A DNA stretch of 21,042 nt from Pleurotus ostreatus/Saccharomyces cerevisiae fusant (lineage: Eukaryota; Opisthokonta): contig JAMQCK010000508.1 in assembly GCA_024196135.1 (NCBI GenBank), forward strand, positions 1 to 21,042. The letters are read 5' to 3'. Every line of letters starts with the position of its first letter. Positions within the stretch are counted from its first letter, which is position 1. The position numbers and the translations under genes are program-made. This document shows, one piece after another, positions 1 through 9,724 of the stretch. The notes beneath the pieces were generated by a model. It ran no database searches. It was not told the origin of the DNA and saw nothing but the letters and a program-made list of their open reading frames with translations.

Positions 1-15
1 ATGTTACCTTTGCAG

Positions 16-105
16 AGCTACGATCTGGAGACGCCTCCGCGCCTTCGCGCCGCCTTCAGCAGGAGCAAGTCTTCTAGCGGCAGCCCAGCGAAGACGTTGC
101 GGTGA
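16..105 (+). CDS. Last exon of a truncated plus-strand gene (partial)
   Basis: The first 15 bases end in a pyrimidine-rich CCTTTGCAG acceptor. From base 16 a frame runs 29 codons (SYDLETPPRLRAAF... ending SPAKTLR) to TGA at 103-105. The tail is basic and Ser-rich, as in many disordered fungal C-termini. The rest of the gene lies left of the window, so family and function cannot be named. Its 3' end converges with the minus-strand gene ending at 831. Reading phase 0 at the acceptor is assumed because that frame is open; no other evidence fixes it. Confidence 0.4.
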   Translation, partial: SYDLETPPRLRAAFSRSKSSSGSPAKTLR

Positions 106-830
106 AGCAATACCTCTGATTATCGAGCTTGAGCAGTGGCACGTACACAGATTAGCGATGTCGACCTCCTTACAGTACAATACTTCATTGTAATCCTCGC
201 ACTCGTATCTTGGTTGTATTCAGTCTCTTTCTTGCTGATCTAAACCTCTTGTCGGTCGTGAGGTAGATCTTCAGCCTCAAGGTCAGCTACAGCGTTCGCG
301 AAGGCTCTCTGAAGTAGCGGACAACGATGGTTGATTGACTAGGAAGCTACGCGACGACGGATAGCTAGGTGTAGACGATGGACCAGGTCGATCAGGAAGT
401 ACGAGCAGGACAAGACGTATAGACAGCAGGATATAGTACAGCGTGAGATACGATGGGCCAAGAAGATATACGGCAAGAGCGACGGGCTGTGGCAAGACAC
501 CAAGATATGGTAAAGAAGCCGAGAAACGATAGAAATACACATGTACACGACATATAGTCAGAGCAAGAACACCAAGAAGATCGTCCGTCGAGCGGGCAGT
601 AGGTGACAGATAATGTAAGCACGAGACAATGCGACGGGAGAAGACCAAGAAAGCGAGGCGGACGAGCAAGATACAGCAGATAAATAGCCAAGAAGATGAT
701 ACGAGCGGCGATAAGTCCACAATTAAGAAATGAAGTAACAAGCACGCAGCAAGAGGAAGCACGAGGACGAGAAGATCAATAAGCGGCGGAGAAAAGAGCG
801 TGTGTGTTGAGACGCGTTGGCGTCGAAGGT
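106..830. other. Intergenic spacer with a long purine-rich tract
   Basis: No credible gene lies between the two converging 3' ends. From about 290 to 780 the plus strand is strongly enriched in A and G, with recurring words such as CAAGAAGA, GACGAG and AGCAAG. This empties the minus strand of stop codons in several frames at once. The resulting 159-codon minus-strand frame (762-283) starts at GTG and contains no ATG at all, so I treat it as a composition effect and not a protein. Confidence 0.6.
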
Positions 831-3393
831 CTACTTGAAGATGACCTTCATGAGGTCCGCGCCCAAGTATGCGGCACCGGGGCTCGACGACTTGCCGACG
901 AGCATATTAGGGGCGCAGACCATGGCTTCCTTCGTCTACTCTGCGTCAATAAGCCGCAGAAATACAGCGATAGAGTGCTCACCGTCAGCCTGGCGAAGCG
1001 ATGTTCAAAGAGCGGCATGTCGATCGGTCCAAGGATGGGAAGGAGAACGTGAGTAGGCCACAAGATCGCGGACTGGCGATGGAAGATAGACATGTCGGCC
1101 GTCGTGCATAAGGGGCGGGTGAGCATCGTGGGATCTGAGCTTTAGTCAGCGAGCTTGTCGAACCTCTAGTGGAAGGAAGACCCACCCGACATATCCAGAA
1201 GTACAGTCGTCCGGTTCAGCTCCTTCTCGCGCATGACACGGACCAACGTATCGCGCAGCACGGCGGTCTTCCCCGAGATCTAGAGCCTCAATCAGCACCC
1301 GAATCCACCCATCGCCCTCCCGACCCCACTCACCCTATCATACTCCTCCACAACCAGCACCTTGTCCTCAAACAACGGCACGCCCGCCCTCTCCGGCTGC
1401 GCGCCCACGAACTTCCGCACGATCAGATCCGCCATCGCAAGGCGCACCTCCTCGCACAGCCCCGCGTCCCACAGATCGACGACGGTCAGCTCGCGCGCGA
1501 ACATCGACGCGACATCCGGCGTCTGCCCGGGGCGCGCGACGAAGGACTCGATGACGCGGATGCGCTCGTGGAGCTCGGCGGTCTCGTCGAGGGCGACGTC
1601 CTTCGTGAGGCGCGCGATCTCGCGCTTGAAGGTCGCGAACTCGAACGCGCGGCCGCCGGCGACAACGGCGTTGATTGCGGCCTGAGTATCCTCGTAAGCT
1701 CATCAGAAAGCGCCCCAAATCCGCTCACTCACCCTTGCCAACGACCGCGCCTTCACCCCCAACCGCCCGCCCGACGCCGTGAACGCCCCCCGGACAAACG
1801 CCACGTCATCAAAATAGCTCCCCGGCACACTCAGCCCCCTTACCATCACCATATACTGCAAGTCCTCCACCTCGTATTTATCCCGCACCTCGTCCACGAA
1901 CCGTGGCTCGACGAACACGTCGACCGTCGGCGGGTGCACGAAGCCCTCGCCCGCGTTCGATAGCGCGGAGATGCGGCGCGGAAGGGGGTCGTCGGGGGCG
2001 AGGCGGAGGACGAGGCCGAGGCGGGATTTCTCACAGCGCTGGCCGTGCCGAGTGAGGAGGTGCTCGAGGAGGGTGCGCGTGATGCGGGAGGTGGGGGCGT
2101 CTGGGGGATGGTTCAGTTTGTGGGTGGGGGAGGGGACGAGAAGAGAGGGAGACGTACCGCGGGCGCCGCAGATAATCGCGGAGAACGGGTTGGTCTGGAT
2201 TCATGGTAAGACGAGGAAGATCGAGAGGGACGATGGACGTACGAGGTTGAGGATGAGATGGGAGTCCTGCCCGTACGGATCCTCTCCGGACGCTGTCCTG
2301 TATCTCATTCAGTGAGACAATACTTAGAAAGGAGCAAGAAATACGAACAAGAATTCCTTGATCATCCCTAGCCTTACATATCGAATCGCGCCCTGCTTGT
2401 CGATACCGGCTTTCTGGAGTACGGAGTACGTCCACAAGGGCGCCGTGCGCCAGTCGGGGGCCTTCTCGACATCGTAAGGAAACTGAAACGTTGTAAGGAC
2501 GCAAGTCAAGGTACCGCGGGGAAGAAAGCCGTACATATACCGGTAGCTGCCTCTCGACCGCTATCTGCTGACTGATCTGCGTCGCGGCGGGCGTCGTCGA
2601 TGTGCCGCTTGGGGTGCCGGCGGGTGGTTGATTGACGGCCGTATCGCTCCTGGAAGATCCGCTCATGTTGTTCGAGTCCGACGACAGTGATGCCGCCAAG
2701 GCGGAAGGAGTGGTCGCCGGTAGCGGCGACGGCGTCGATGGTGGGGAAGCCGGCGGCGAAGACTGGGTAGCCTTGGATTGGCTTGAGGGGATTATAGACG
2801 CGAACTTGTTGGGGCATTCCGACACGCCGGCTTGAGCCTCTCCCTGAAGTCGTGATCGTCAAAGAGGAGGCGGGAAGAGTCGGTAGTAATGCTCACGAAG
2901 ACCTCCGGACGCTGAGCCTTCAGCCACATAGGAATAAGCCCGAGATTGGTGACCTTGTAGCGTGTCAATATAGTGAGAGGGACAGGGATAGTCAACGCGC
3001 ACCTCTTTCCCCGACTTCTCGGTCGTCGAAGCCGACGTATCGACCTTCGACTTCTTCGCAGGAGTGAGAGGATCGGCGGTGGGCGCATCGCCGGCGCGCG
3101 TACGCTTTGCAGAGGGTGCGGGAGTTGCGAGTCCAGTTGCCGTAAGCGCTGACGCGTCCCCAACGTCGCCTTGGGACGCGCAGATCGAGACCCTAGGAGC
3201 AAAATCAGTACATCGTCGACCTCGAGAGATGATTTACGCACCTCTGACCGACTTCCTTGACCTCACGCGCCTTCAACTTGCTCGGCGCTTGTTTGGCCAA
3301 CTTGCGCGCAAGCGCCTCTCTTGCAGCCGCCTTTCCGTATTTCTTCAGCGGCTTGCGCTCCACCGAGTCGCCTGTAGGAGATCGACGCGACAT
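831..3393 (-). CDS. HerA/FtsK-like P-loop NTPase homologue with degenerate nucleotide-binding motifs
   Basis: Twelve exons keep phase throughout: 3393-3242, 3192-3003, 2953-2826, 2781-2541, 2482-2349, 2297-2243, 2194-2158, 2100-1733, 1690-1334, 1279-1186, 1134-983, 935-831, giving about 670 aa. The start is the ATG reading MSRRSPTGDSV. Residues 1-240 are low complexity and basic to Ser/Pro-rich, with an NLS-like PAKKSKVD near 95-102. The core begins with YGQDSHLILNL, then TNPFSAIICGARDAPTS (301-317), which occupies the P-loop position. LTVVDLWD follows, then KVLVVEEYDR (545-554) at the Walker B position and DTLVRVMREKEL after it. This order matches fungal P-loop proteins related to HerA-type helicases, as I recall that family. 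The invariant Gly-Lys of Walker A is Pro-Thr here, and Walker B has Glu in place of Asp, so ATP hydrolysis is doubtful. The substrate is unknown. The exon model is mine; splice choices in exons 4-6 are the least certain. Confidence 0.65.
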
Positions 3394-3873
3394 GAGGGCG
3401 CTAGATGTGGGGAAAGAGCGCGGAGGCAGAGAAGATGTGATGGGCGGGAGCAAAGAAGCGCCGGAGCAAATGAACATTCCCAAATGGGAACTCGGCAGGA
3501 TCGGCCCGAGCGCACTTCCCCTTCTGGACGCGACGATCGTCATCCGTCCCTTGCGTCTTACCATCATCTCCTCTTGCTGCCATGTACGAGTTCCGCGCGA
3601 ATATACATGACACAACGCCACTAGAGACCCCCAATAAGTGATGTGAAACCTCTGAACCAGCTGGGTGCAAGCGCTCAAGCTCTGCACCGTCTGCAACCGG
3701 AAGAGATCATGCAACTTCTGCAGCCAGGACAGCGGCAGAACGACTGAGTCGCGATACCATTAGGTGCGCTATCTGCCTTTCTGTATCTATAGTTGCTATA
3801 ACTATCCAACAGAGGACATTACCTTGTCGAAGCTGGAGAAGTTTCGCGGTACTTCTCGCCCAATTTGAAGTCC
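3394..3873. promoter_or_regulatory. Divergent intergenic region between the HerA-like gene and the glycosylase gene
   Basis: These 480 bp separate two head-to-head genes and must hold both promoters. No convincing TATA box is visible for either. A perfect 6-bp inverted repeat, ATAGTT-gctat-AACTAT, lies at 3789-3805, about 70 bp before the glycosylase ATG. The open minus-strand frame running upstream of 3393 to 3714 has no support as coding sequence and is taken as 5' leader. Confidence 0.4.
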
Positions 3874-5208
3874 ATGCCCATCATCACGCAACGATCACCA
3901 TTCTCTACGCCCCATACCCCCTTGACCCCTCGGAAGTCTCCGTCGAGCTCCTCCCCGAGCAGACGAAAGCGCTTCCTGAGTCCCTCTCCCTGCGATCAGC
4001 CAAAGAGGCGCAAAGTCGACAAAGATTTCACACCTCAAGCCGAAGCCTGCCCGTCAGCGCTAGCCGGTTTCGGCTCTTCTCTCACTACTCCCGCACCTTC
4101 TACCCCTTGACGACGTGCCAAGCGACCCACCGTGTCACCCTCTCCTTCCAAGAAGTCGCGCGTGCGACATAAGCCACCTTCCCCCTTCGACGCGCTCGAA
4201 TCGAAGTACTTTGCCAAGAACTACGCGTCGGACCCGCTCATGGACATGGCAGAGCACGAGAGGGATGACTTGATGCAGCGTTTGCGAGCCGCGAAGCCTG
4301 ATATGATTCAAGGTACGCTTCCCTTTCTTTCCAATCGCTTGTTGTCCTTTCTCAACCGCATCTCGAGCGTTTCCGATGGCTTCTCGTGCTTTACCCATCG
4401 CTTTTCGAACGTCCATCCTACTTCTCTACCTCCCTGGTTACTCCTCGTATCTCTGCTGTCGTTCTCCTTATTGACCCATAACTCAGAAACCTTCGCCGCC
4501 GACCCTTGGAAAGTGCTCATCGCGACCATCTTCCTCAACGTCACGCACGGGACGCAGTCCATCCCCATCGTCCATGCCCTGCTCGAGATCTGGAATACGC
4601 CGGAGAAGATGGCTGAAGGTACGTTTGGCGCGCCTTTGTTTTCCTCGTGCTTCCATTTATGCATTGTCCTCGTCCTTCCATTTTGCATTGTCCACCTCCT
4701 ACATCCAAGTTCGTCCCTTCGTCCTTCACCTCCGTCGCCTCCGCTTCTTCAACACAACGCGTCTCTAATGCTACCTCACAGCTTCCCCCGACGAGATTTA
4801 CCCATGCATCCGGCATCTCGGCCTCGGTCACTCGCGATCGAAGCGCGTCGTCGACCTCTCGCGCGCCTGGATCTCTCGTCCATTATCTTTCGATGACAAG
4901 TCAGTTTTGTCGAAGTCGAACGACCGTTCGAAGGAGGAGTCAAGCGAGCTCGGAAATCGCGACCGAGCGACGAACGAGTCCAGTCCCGTAAAGGGCAACA
5001 GGAACTGCCTACTCACTCGTATCTCCCACCTCCCCGGCGTCGGCCGCTACGCGCTCGACTCCTTCCGCACCTTCTGCTCAACATCTGCATACCGTACGCG
5101 CGGCCTTCTATTAGGCTATGTTGACTTGACACTTCGAATGGTTGAGATGACTAACTGCTTTCTTTCCCTCGTTTAGACCCTATAAAACTCTATGGCTACA
5201 ATGAGTAG
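3874..5208 (+). pseudogene. Broken MBD4-type HhH-GPD DNA glycosylase homologue
   Basis: Exons 3874-4312, 4487-4618, 4782-5093 and 5177-5208 join in phase. The N-terminus is Ser/Pro/Lys-rich with an NLS-like PKRRKVDKD. The domain core is clear: DPWKVLIATIFLNVTHG, then PCIRHLGLGHSRSKRV, then the helix-hairpin-helix LPGVGRYALDSFRTFC. This is the signature of the MBD4 family, which excises T or U from G mismatches arising from deaminated (methyl)cytosine. Two defects are visible. An in-frame TGA sits at 4108-4110 (CCT TGA CGA CGT), before the domain. After the hairpin the last exon encodes only about ten residues (HPIKLYGYNE) and stops, so the usual downstream segment with the catalytic Asp is missing. 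The TGA could be bypassed by a weak GTCGAC...CCAAG intron (4013-4122) or by starting at ATG 4240, but the C-terminal loss would remain. The first two introns are unusually long (174 and 163 nt). Confidence 0.65.
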
Positions 5209-5945
5209 CGGAACTGCTCATATCGCTTCAGTCGGTCCGAACGCCCCATAAACTTCCTCGACGCCTTCTTGCGTCGAATGTTTCAAGGAGTCGACGTAAC
5301 GTATGTGCTATTCCCTCCCTGACAACAATGCACAGCTTACATTAAACAGGGTATAGGCTACGAGAGATTTTTGCGTTGACGGTTGCCATTGCGCTTCTTT
5401 TCGCTTCAAGGAATGGGCACGCAAGAGTACCGTCGGAGATCCCAATCAGGCTACCTACGGCTTTACCTCCACATCCCCCCTTATCCTGACAAGAACCCGC
5501 CTAATCCACGACGGGATCGGCTCAACAGCAGGCGCGGGAGCGCGCGCGCAACGGGCGGCGAATATATACTCGGAAGTCGGGCCTTCGAGACGTCTAGAAG
5601 CAAGGGACGAGGAAAGTCTAATTCGCGGTCAGTGATCGTTCAATGAAGTGCTGACCTCACTTCCCCCGATAGGCGTCTCCGTCTACCCCGCCGACCAGTC
5701 GGTAAGCTCAACGGTCCGCGATCGTCGCTGGCGCGGCGTCCTCTCCTAATTCCCGCTCATTATAAGCTACGCCTCGGTCGACAATCTCCATGTCCCGGTT
5801 CCTTCCCTCCCTCACCAGCGACACCTGCCCTTCCCTCCTTCTCAGCCTCGCATCCAGAGGGCGACTTCCCTTCCTTCTCCTCGTCCTCTATATTTCATTC
5901 GTCTATTACGCGTACACGTTCTACACCCGCCGATCTCGCGTCGAC
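5209..5945 (+). other. Stretch with isolated coding-like segments, no complete gene
   Basis: Several pieces look like exons but do not join. A plus-strand segment at about 5409-5627 reads EWARKSTVGDPNQATYGF..., is open for over 70 codons, and is followed by a good intron (GTCAGT...CGATAG, ending 5673) and a short exon (VSVYPADQS) closed by GTAAGC. Just before it, about 5355-5408 encodes a hydrophobic run (REIFALTVAIALLFAS) in another frame. I could not connect these to a start, to a stop, or to the neighbouring genes, and I do not recognise the family. They may be remnants of a decayed gene. The last ~150 bases are probably the leader of the next gene. Confidence 0.3.
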
Positions 5946-7169
5946 ATGGCGAAGATTCCCACCCAAAAGCTTGGTCATCATCACCTCCATAAGCCTCAAG
6001 CCCACGGTCCTCCCAGGCCGTACAGGCGCGGCCTCAGCGTCGCGGATAGGTCCATCGTCCTCGGGTACGTCTTCCCCTTATGTTCCACTGAGCGTCTCCG
6101 ACGTACTGACAACCTTTCAGCGCCACCAGCGCCTCGCCCCGTACCCGAAAACTCACCCGCGTCGAGCAAGCGCGAATCCGCTTCGCCCATAGCCGCGGTC
6201 TCAGCAAGACCTACCTCGCTCAGCGTCTCGCCACCACGAACGAGGTGGTTCTCCGCATTCTTGAGCGCAAGTACGATCGCCATTCGTCGACGGCGCTCCG
6301 CGGAAAGAAGCTGGACGCCGAGGATCGCCAGCTCTGCGGCGAGGACTTCGTCGCCGAAGTCGAAAAGGAGCGCAAGGTGTGTTCTTCTTTTCCTGTGATG
6401 CTTGAACGGCGCTGACGGACCGTAGCTCCAAAAACTGCAACGCGAAGGGAGGGTGCCCCTGGTGAGTGTACTACGCCAGAGTATATCTTTGATGCTAATG
6501 TTTGTTTCTCTTCGCAGACTCGCAACGTCGTCGGTGATTGGAGGATCTCTACTTCTGCTCCAAGCACCCCCTCTTCGAGCCAACAGCAAGCCTCTCATGC
6601 GTCTCAGCGTGCAGGCCCGGGTACCACTCAGCGTGCCGCTGCTCTGAAGCTCTCTCGGTACGCGACGCCTGAGATCGAGTCATCCTCCGAGGAGGAAAAT
6701 GAGGGCTCAGCGTACGAGCCGAGCGAGACGGAGGAGACCGCGGCGACGACGCCCGACTTCGAGATGGCGTCTGTCGATGAGGACTCCAAGGAGGATGTGC
6801 GACAGGTTGACGAGGTACGCTTCAGTGCTCATCTTGCCTCCCTATCCTCGTCTGTCTCTCCTGTTCTTCATCTCTCTGACACTTCATCAGGTCCTCGCCA
6901 ACACGCAAGCGCACCCCACCATCACCACCGCCTGGCTCCTCGAGCGCGCCGGCCTCTCCGACCGTCGGGACATCACCGCGCAGATGGCGTACATGGGCTT
7001 CACCGACAAGCACGCCGTCCTGCTCGCGCAGCAGGCCGAGGAGCAGCGCAAGTTCGCTATTGCCTCTATCTTTCCCCCGGAGCGCTTTGGAGAGCAGTAC
7101 ACGTTCGCTATGGCGATGTTCGATCAGGCATTGGTGGCGGCGCGCGAAGAGATACGGCGCGGGACTTGA
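5946..7169 (+). CDS. Uncharacterised protein with a helix-turn-helix-like segment
   Basis: Five exons (5946-6064, 6121-6376, 6426-6461, 6518-6814, 6891-7169) give an uninterrupted 328-aa protein. The first 40 residues are His/Pro-rich and basic. Residues 51-91 (LTRVEQARIRFAHS..., ending VVLRILERKY) have the length and pattern of a helix-turn-helix, with SRGLSKTYLAQRLATT in the place of the turn and recognition helix. A Ser/Gln linker follows, then an acidic stretch (SSSEEENEGSAYEPSETEE). The C-terminal 92 residues are predicted helical and Ala/Gln-rich (ITAQMAYMGFTDKHAVLLAQQAEEQ). A nuclear DNA- or chromatin-binding role is possible, but this is inference; I do not recognise a named family. 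The frame stays open upstream to 5790 with another ATG and a hydrophobic run. I chose 5946 because the upstream part looks like CT-rich leader. Confidence 0.65.
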
Positions 7170-8841
7170 CGAGCAGTTCCGGCTTCTTCAGCTCTGTGTT
7201 GTACATGTGTGTATCTTTCGTGTACCTCTTGGGCCTGTATCCGTAGACTGTCTTTCTTGTTGTTCACGCGTCGCTCGGACTTCTTCCTCTTCCGTACTAC
7301 CTACTACCTTACCCCTCGATCCAGTGTTGCCGATATCTTGATTTGTTGTCGCTATCTCTACTGAGCCCGTCACCTGCATTATAGAATGACCATTGTTGCT
7401 CTGCTCTCGTTCGCACTCCGTGTTCGACCGGGGGAAGTTCAACAAGCCTATCCCGCGATCACGTTACCTCCCTCGGATATCTCCGTTTCTGATTGATCCC
7501 GAGTCGGCCACGCCGCACCGCAGCACACTCCTTTCTTCCTTCCACCATTCCCATCGATGGCGCTCAGTGCTCCTCGCTCGTGTCTCCTTTCCTTCTGCTC
7601 TGCGCCCCTCTGCTTCGCAAATATCCTCTAGCTTCGTACTCAGGAGACAGCGAAGGCTGGAGAGAACTGCGTCCTGACCTTCTTTAACCTTGGGATGCTC
7701 CGTCCTCGTCGATCGATTCGTCAAGGACATGCAGAACGCGTCGCTAATGCGGTGACCGCTCCTCCTCCTCTCTCCTTCATCTGCATATCTCGACGCGTAT
7801 CGTGCCTACGGGAGAGCCCTCTGACTTGGTTCTCGCTGTCGATCCTGAAGACCGAAGCTGCGCATCTTACCCGGTACGTAGCGCGATCTCTCACCTTACC
7901 GCGGCCTATACCTTCCCAAGCACATGATGCGAAACATCAGCTTCTATAAGATGATCCCTCTACGGACGTGATCTCAAAACGATTCCCCTACTGATATTGC
8001 CATCCCGTGCTCTCCTCGGTCGTGCTCGTGTCACTAACTCATGCTCTCAGGGTTGAACTGGTCGCTAAGAAGTTGTAGCTCTGCCCTTATGCCATCCTAT
8101 CTCGTCTTCTACCTGGTCCTTTGTAACGACGGAGTCTCCATGCATGGTGAGATGATTGATCTATCTGACTCTTCCAGCAGTGTTGTGAGTCCCCGAACAA
8201 CATCCGTATATATGTCTTCCCCTCCTCCCGACGTGATGAGCGCGCGGCGAGGGGAGTTAGTGGATTAATGCTCGCCTCACTCGATTGTGTTGACAAGGTT
8301 GACCCCAAGATGCTGTATACCGTCGGCGCGCTGCCCGAGGAGCTCGGCAATCCTGAGAGCGACGAAGCCGCTGAAAACGAGACAGCACCTCTGAGGATGG
8401 GAGAATTGTTCGCAAGACGGCAACGAGCGAGGTATACGATAGCCGTACGTGCCACGCGTTGAGAAGCCCGGTCCTATGAGCCCCGAGTCAGGAGTTGTAT
8501 GGCCCTCTTCAAGAATGAGTGACGCCCCTGGACCTCAGTGACCCTGTGAACGTCTGATGAGCGGCGGGCACGCGAACTCATCCTGCACACGCGGGAATGC
8601 ACTGTCCTTTGTACTTGCTTGCGACATTGCACAGCTCGCCTCCGCATGGCGTCGATCTAAGTACAGCGACGATGCGGGCGCGCTGCCAGCCTCGACATCT
8701 GTTCGACATCCTAATGCTCATCATGTCCCAGCCCGCCTCGGAAGGCATCCGTCGAAGACCTCTCTGACGATATAAAGTCCCAGCGCGGGGGGGGTTGCCT
8801 ACTCAGCCCAGACGGCGTCCAGCTTCCTCTTCTCTCGAATC
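7170..8841. other. Long region without a convincing gene; upstream part of the next gene
   Basis: No reading frame here carries a family signal. Short ATG-started pieces exist: MTIVALLSFALRV... (7386-7496, 36 codons); MLSGLNWS... from 8041, which contains a consensus GTGAGT donor after DLSDSSSSV; and MLASLDCVDKVDP... (8268-8462, 64 codons). A possible spliced tail ends ...AAHLTR-VELVAKKL at about 8078, across an intron with a CACTAAC branch site and CTCAG acceptor (7872-8050). These could be relics, a non-coding transcript or a small fast-evolving gene. The last ~300 bases are presumably promoter of the secreted-protein gene. Confidence 0.35.
8771..8777 (+). promoter_or_regulatory. TATA box of the secreted-protein gene
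   Basis: TATAAAG lies 65 bp upstream of the ATG at 8842, a normal distance for a fungal core promoter with a short leader. It is followed by a run of eight or nine G (about 8787-8795). A strong TATA fits a highly or conditionally expressed gene. Confidence 0.6.
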
Positions 8842-9315
8842 ATGAAGCTCACCTCGCTCTCCGCTGCCATCCTCTCCTTCTGCGCCCTCAGCGTCAGCGC
8901 CGCGCCTGCCGCTGACGAGGCACAGTACTACACCTTCACCACCGAGACCGACTACGGCTGCGTCCAGTACACCTCCGGCACTAACACGCACACCGCGACT
9001 GCAGCGGGCGTGACGTCGACCATCCACGACGACAGCACGAAGACTGTCCAAGTTACCGACTACATCTATCCGCCTGCGAAGGTCAGACCGTACCCCTGAC
9101 CCCGCGCCATCGCGATACTGACCTTTCCCCAGCGCTATGACCCTACCGATATCACCATCGGTGTCACCGTCGTTTGCGCGTCGACGTATACCGTCGACCC
9201 CACGATTACGACTCCCGACCCCGCCATTACGGCTACCACGACTGCTTGGGCGGCCACGACGACGGAGGTCGTAGCGACGTACACTTACTGCGTGAACGGG
9301 AACTTCTGCCCGTGA
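8842..9315 (+). CDS. Small Thr-rich secreted protein (140 aa)
   Basis: Two exons (8842-9081, 9133-9315) with a 51-nt intron encode 140 residues. Residues 1-20 form a classic signal peptide (MKLTSLSAAILSFCALSVSA, cleavage before AP). The mature protein is about 120 aa, rich in Thr, Val, Ala and Tyr, with four cysteines at 40, 95, 133 and 139, enough for two disulfides. The middle of exon 2 is a run of Thr-Ala and Thr-Thr pairs (TATTTAWAATTTEVVATYTY) likely to carry O-mannosylation. There is no GPI-type hydrophobic tail; it ends CVNGNFCP. This is the general form of a basidiomycete small secreted cell-surface or effector-like protein. No enzyme motif is seen, so no function is assigned. Confidence 0.8.
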
Positions 9316-9724
9316 GGGGATTGGATGCTGCGTAGGGGCGGCGCATTAGGAAGGACGAGGGTGTATATTATGAGACCACTGCAAATTTGAGGTCGATGTA
9401 AAGCGTCCGAGACCGACCAGTGGAGGAATGAGGGGAATGTGCCGAGAACAATGGGCGAATGGAACTGAACTTTAGGACGAGAATTACAAAGGGTCTGCGC
9501 AGACCGAAAGGCGAGAAGGAAGCTTCAGGAGTAGCGACGGAAGACTCGTAGCCGTATGTTCGTCTCCACGCACTATTTTAAAAGTCCAGTTGACGATTCT
9601 TGCTTGTGCGATCTCTGTGGCTGCAATGAGGCATATACGGAAATGGTGAAGGCGTTGAAGTGCACGTGTAAGTCATCATTTGGGATGCAGCGAGATTGAC
9701 GAGCGCGCGCGAGCCTCATGAATA
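9316..9724. other. 3' flank of the secreted-protein gene; nothing recognisable
   Basis: These roughly 400 bases hold the presumed 3' untranslated region of the plus-strand secreted-protein gene and the downstream edge of the minus-strand receptor relic. No gene, repeat or structured element is evident. Both genes end towards this spacer. Confidence 0.45.

Noticed and set aside
283..762. A 159-codon minus-strand frame, hydrophobic
   Set aside because: It starts at GTG, contains no ATG anywhere, and overlaps other open frames on the same strand; it results from the purine-rich plus strand.
1169..1963. A 264-codon plus-strand frame across the HerA-like gene
   Set aside because: It is the antisense shadow of GC-rich exons; the minus strand carries introns, phase continuity and family motifs.
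3394..3714. Upstream extension of the HerA-like protein frame
   Set aside because: No family signal and leader-like composition; the ATG at 3393 gives a sensible basic N-terminus.
5790..5945. N-terminal extension of the HTH-like protein with a hydrophobic run (LPFLLLVLYISFVYY)
   Set aside because: In frame with the gene, but CT-rich and more like a fungal leader; ATG 5946 fits better. A membrane-anchored form remains only a remote option.
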